Source: Halobacillus naozhouensis (GTDB lineage: Bacteria; Bacillota; Bacilli; Bacillales; Halobacillaceae). Taken from it: a DNA stretch of 64,000 nucleotides. This document shows positions 61,213 to 64,000 of this stretch, in pieces; within the stretch, counting starts at the first letter, position 1, and each line of letters starts with the position of its first letter. The notes under the pieces were generated by a model. That model ran no database searches. It had not been told where the DNA came from and saw only the letters and a list, made by a program, of their open reading frames with translations. The stretch lies in NCBI RefSeq assembly GCF_029714185.1, contig NZ_CP121671.1:2542001-2606000 (forward strand), given 5' to 3'. The translations under genes and the position numbers were made by a program.

Positions 61213-62193
61213 TTATGCATTTACCTTCATTTGTTTCACTTCATCAACAAGCTTTGGCACAACATCAAAGAGATCCCCGACAATTCCATAATCGGCAACG
61301 TTAAAGATGTTGGCTTCCGGATCCTTGTTAATTGCAACGATCACTTTAGAGTTGGACATACCAGCTAAATGCTGAATCGCTCCAGATATTCCGCAAGCAA
61401 TATATAAGTCTGGTGTTACCACTTTTCCTGTCTGGCCAATTTGTAGTGAATAATCACAGTAGCCCGCATCACATGCGCCTCTTGAAGCACCAACCGTACC
61501 ACCAAGAACTTCAGCAAGCTCTTCAAGGGGTTCGAAGCCTTCAGAACTTTTGACACCGCGTCCACCAGCTACAATAACTTTCGCTTCAGAAAGGTCAACT
61601 CCATCAGATGATTTACGAATGATATCCTTAATAATAGTACGTATATCCTTAACATCAACATCCTTTGTAGTTACTTCCCCTTCCAGAGCGTCATTCCTTT
61701 CAAGGGATGGAATGTTATTCGGACGAATTGTTGCGAAAACCAGGCCATCCGTGATTTCTTTCTTCTCAAAAGCTTTACCTGAATAAATCGGTCTAGTGAA
61801 TACAATAGCGCCGTTTTCGGCTGCAACCTCTGTGGTATCTGAAATTAGTCCGGATTCCAGCTTACTTGCAAGTTTTGGTGTTAAATCCTTTCCCTGAGAG
61901 GTGTGGCCCATAATAATTCCTTCTGGTGACTCTTCCTCGATTACAGGAAAAATTGCCTGCGCATGACCTTCAGATGTATACGTTTTCAAATTATCGTGTG
62001 CAACAGTTATAACTCGGTCTGCGCCGTAGTACACCATTTCCTTACCCATCTCATGAAGGTCTCCGGCACCACTTAGAACACCGATCACTTCTCCTCCATC
62101 ACTAACAATTCTTGCTGCAGCAATAGCCTCAAAGGTTACATTTCTAAGAGAACCTTCCCGTATTTCTCCGATTACTAATACCTTTTTACCCAT
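61213..62193 (-). CDS. etfA: Electron transfer flavoprotein alpha subunit
   Basis: EtfA and EtfB take electrons from acyl-CoA dehydrogenases. The 326-residue protein has the N-terminal ETF domain (KVLVIGEIREGSLRNVTFEA) and the C-terminal FAD domain (IVAGGRGVKSSEGF, VGASRGACDAGYCDYSLQIGQTG, ACGISGAIQHLAGM). It follows etfB by 28 bases in the fatty acid operon. Confidence 0.97.
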   Translation of the reverse strand: MGKKVLVIGEIREGSLRNVTFEAIAAARIVSDGGEVIGVLSGAGDLHEMGKEMVYYGADRVITVAHDNLKTYTSEGHAQAIFPVIEEESPEGIIMGHTSQGKDLTPKLASKLESGLISDTTEVAAENGAIVFTRPIYSGKAFEKKEITDGLVFATIRPNNIPSLERNDALEGEVTTKDVDVKDIRTIIKDIIRKSSDGVDLSEAKVIVAGGRGVKSSEGFEPLEELAEVLGGTVGASRGACDAGYCDYSLQIGQTGKVVTPDLYIACGISGAIQHLAGMSNSKVIVAINKDPEANIFNVADYGIVGDLFDVVPKLVDEVKQMKVNA

Positions 62194-62221
62194 AACAAAT
62201 CTCCTTCCCTGTCTCGAATAT

Positions 62222-62995
62222 TTAAAGTACTTTCGCCTCAGTTTTTAATAAGGATACAAGTTCCTTCACCGCATCTTCAGTTTCACCTTCCAACACTTTG
62301 CCTGCCTGTTTTTCCGGTGGTAAGAAGATTTCTGTGGTTTTTGTTTTTGGTTCAACATCCTCTTCGTCAAGATCCAGGTCATCGATCTCTAACTCTTCAA
62401 GCGGTTTCTTCTTCGCTTTCATGATTCCCGGCAAAGAAGGATAACGAGGTTCGTTAAGACCTTGTTGACACGTTACCAGTAGTGGAAATGACGTTTCTAC
62501 CTTTTCTACATCCCCTTCGACATCACGTTCAATGTGAACGGTTTCACCATCAACTGAAATGTTGGTAATCGTAGTTACACAAGCTATATCCAGACGCTCT
62601 GCCAAGCGAGGACCCACTTGACCGCTTGCTTCATCGATGGCTACGTTCCCGCCTAGGATGAGATCTACTTCTCGATCAGCAAAAAATGCTTCTAGAATTT
62701 TAACGGTTGTAAACTGATCTCCATCTTCCAAATCTTCTTCCGTATTAATCAGTACCGCCTTGTCCGCTCCCATTGCAAGGGCAGTCCGCAGCTGCTTCTC
62801 GGATTCCTCTTCCCCAATAGTTACAACGGTAACTTCTCCGCCGTGCTCATCCCTAAGATTAATAGCTTCTTCAACAGCGTATTCATCGTAAGGGTTAATA
62901 ATAAATTCTGCGCCGTCCTCTTCAATACGACCACTATTGATCGATATTTTTTCTTCTGTGTCAAAAGTACGTTTCAATAATACGAAAATGTTCAT
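62222..62995 (-). CDS. etfB: Electron transfer flavoprotein beta subunit
   Basis: The 257-residue EtfB has MNIFVLLKRTFDTEEKISIN at the start, TALAMGADKAVLI, and the AMP-site/recognition stretch DEASGQVGPRLAERLDIACV. It pairs with EtfA. The ATG after TTAGGAGG is certain; a 51-codon extension would run into the enoyl-CoA hydratase gene. Confidence 0.96.
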   Translation of the reverse strand: MNIFVLLKRTFDTEEKISINSGRIEEDGAEFIINPYDEYAVEEAINLRDEHGGEVTVVTIGEEESEKQLRTALAMGADKAVLINTEEDLEDGDQFTTVKILEAFFADREVDLILGGNVAIDEASGQVGPRLAERLDIACVTTITNISVDGETVHIERDVEGDVEKVETSFPLLVTCQQGLNEPRYPSLPGIMKAKKKPLEELEIDDLDLDEEDVEPKTKTTEIFLPPEKQAGKVLEGETEDAVKELVSLLKTEAKVL

Positions 62996-63011
62996 TCTGA
63001 TTCCTCCTAAT

Positions 63012-63785
63012 CTATTGGTCTTTAAATACTGGTTTTCTTTTCTCAATGAATGCCTGTATTCCTTCTTTGGCATCTTCATTGCCGAAGACTTCGCCAAACG
63101 CTGCAGCTTCAGCTCTGTTACCATCTGAAAACTGACCAGTGTGAGCATATGGGATTAGTTTCATTATTTGATGAATAGCAGGTCCGCTTTTAACAGAAAC
63201 CTGTACAGCGAGCTTCTCCGCCGCTTCAAATAATTCCCCCCGAGCAAAGCTCTGGTTCGCAAGGCCGGCTGCTGCCGCCTCTTTGCCGCTGATGGGAACG
63301 CCTGTCAAAATCATTTCATAGGCTTTGGCGGCGCCTACATATCGTGGCAGGCGCTGGGAGCCCGCAAAACCAGGAATAATACCCAGGTTCAGCTCTGGTA
63401 AACCTAACTTTGCATCTTCTGCTACGTATCGTATGTGACAAGCCATTGCCAGCTCCAGTCCTCCCCCAAGTGCTGCTCCATGGATGGCAGCAATGATAGG
63501 AATATGAAAGTTTTCCATACGATTAAAAAGTTGTTGGCCCGTGCTGGAAAGCTGCTCATAATCCGAGGCAGCTTGTAAGGAGGTGAATTCCTTAATATCT
63601 GCACCTGCTGAGAAAAACTTTCCCTCCCCATGTATAAGGATAGCCTTTATACTGTTATCTTTCTCCACGTCATCCAGTACTTTAGATAGATCATTTAATA
63701 GTGTACTAGACAAAGCATTAGCCGGTGGGCTTTGAATCGTAATTCTTGCAAGGTGGTTTTCTTTCTGCAAATAGACTGTAGACAC
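63012..63785 (-). CDS. Enoyl-CoA hydratase/isomerase family protein
   Basis: The 257-residue crotonase-fold protein has the CoA-binding FFSAGADIKEF (about 60-70) and the oxyanion-hole HGAALGGGLELAMACHIRY (about 104-122), followed by KLGLPELNLGIIPGFAGSQR with the catalytic Glu. It hydrates trans-2-enoyl-CoA in beta-oxidation. It corresponds to B. subtilis ysiB (fadB) by position before etfBA. The GTG 8 bases after AAAGGAG is chosen over an ATG and GTG just upstream. Confidence 0.93.
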   Translation of the reverse strand: MSTVYLQKENHLARITIQSPPANALSSTLLNDLSKVLDDVEKDNSIKAILIHGEGKFFSAGADIKEFTSLQAASDYEQLSSTGQQLFNRMENFHIPIIAAIHGAALGGGLELAMACHIRYVAEDAKLGLPELNLGIIPGFAGSQRLPRYVGAAKAYEMILTGVPISGKEAAAAGLANQSFARGELFEAAEKLAVQVSVKSGPAIHQIMKLIPYAHTGQFSDGNRAEAAAFGEVFGNEDAKEGIQAFIEKRKPVFKDQ

Positions 63786-63798
63786 TAGCATCACTCCT

Positions 63799-64000
63799 TT
63801 ACGATTTATGCAGAGTCAGTCCGTTGATGATAAAGCTATGGACTTCTTTCGCTTGATCTCCTATGTGATAACGCTGGTCTTTCATAACCCAATTGGTTAC
63901 CGCTTCATCCATCATGCCGAAAATCAGCTGACGAACAAGTTTACGGTTTAAATCATCACGAAACAACTTTTCTTTTATTCCCTCTTCCAATATTTGATCA
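63799..64000 (-). CDS. fadR: TetR-family fatty acid regulator FadR, C-terminal part (runs off window)
   Basis: The last 66 or so codons of a TetR-family protein lie here; the 5' part with the DNA-binding domain is outside the window. The visible residues (LVRQLIFGMMDEAVTNWVMK) match the C-terminal acyl-CoA-binding domain of B. subtilis FadR (YsiA) closely from memory. FadR represses beta-oxidation genes until long-chain acyl-CoA binds. It lies 13 bases before the enoyl-CoA hydratase gene, the same operon order as B. subtilis. Confidence 0.88.
   Translation of the reverse strand, partial: DQILEEGIKEKLFRDDLNRKLVRQLIFGMMDEAVTNWVMKDQRYHIGDQAKEVHSFIINGLTLHKS

Noticed and set aside
1..64000. CRISPR array, prophage or defence island
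   Set aside because: No regularly spaced repeats, integrase, phage structural or restriction-type genes were seen; nearly all genes are housekeeping or sporulation genes.

Overview
The window is core chromosome of a Gram-positive, endospore-forming member of the Bacillaceae. It carries sporulation genes (spoIVFA, spoIIB, spoVID, gerM, gerE), competence genes (comC and a comPA-like pair), a valS T-box leader, a SAM riboswitch, strong purine-rich ribosome binding sites and many GTG/TTG starts. From memory of the Bacillus subtilis 168 map, most blocks are collinear with it. Product style and gene content would fit a moderately halophilic genus such as Halobacillus or Thalassobacillus, but that is a guess. 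I see no prophage, insertion sequence, CRISPR array or rRNA operon.

Layout. 0-7.7 kb: spoIVFA (5' end), minD-minC, mreD-mreC-mreB, radC, maf, spoIIB, comC (division, shape, sporulation, competence), all on the minus strand. 7.7-7.85 kb: remnant of a GGDEF gene. 8-12.3 kb: folC and valS with its T-box leader. 12.4-20 kb: a small membrane protein gene, spoVID and the haem operon hemA-X-C-D-B-L. 20.3-23.2 kb: a small membrane protein and a polar amino acid ABC transporter, inserted between hemA and engB. 23.4-30.6 kb: engB, lonA, clpX, tig, ysoA (protein quality control); lonB is missing.

30.6-46.5 kb differs from B. subtilis, where ysoA is followed by the leu/ilv operon. Here there is a CorC/MpfA-type membrane protein, two small genes, a precorrin-2 dehydrogenase, tnrA and amtB (two perfect GlnR/TnrA boxes), a luciferase-like monooxygenase and a VOC protein. 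A seven-gene sulfate assimilation plus sirohaem operon under a SAM riboswitch follows (sumT-sirB-hemD2-cysJ-cysI-sat-cysC), then two tRNA genes (Gly-TCC, Arg-TCT) preceded by an orphan tRNA-Gly 5' half. 46.5-64 kb returns to the B. subtilis order: ysnB, rdgB, rph, gerM, racE, ysmB, gerE, sdhBAC, yslB, uvrC, trxA, etfAB, enoyl-CoA hydratase, fadR. Two differences stand out: a ComP/ComA-like two-component pair sits between gerE and sdhB, and lysC is absent between yslB and uvrC.

How the genes work together. The sulfur operon makes APS and PAPS, reduces sulfite, and makes the sirohaem that sulfite reductase needs. The nitrogen pair couples ammonium transport to TnrA. The haem operon takes glutamyl-tRNA to uroporphyrinogen III, the point where the sirohaem branch starts. 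Etf proteins, enoyl-CoA hydratase and FadR belong to fatty acid beta-oxidation, and Sdh feeds the respiratory chain.

The window looks mostly conventional. The items most worth checking are the tRNA-Gly half with its own strong promoter, the ComPA-like pair without comQ/comX, the paired TnrA boxes at amtB, the single SAM-controlled sulfur/sirohaem operon, and several small unrecognised genes.
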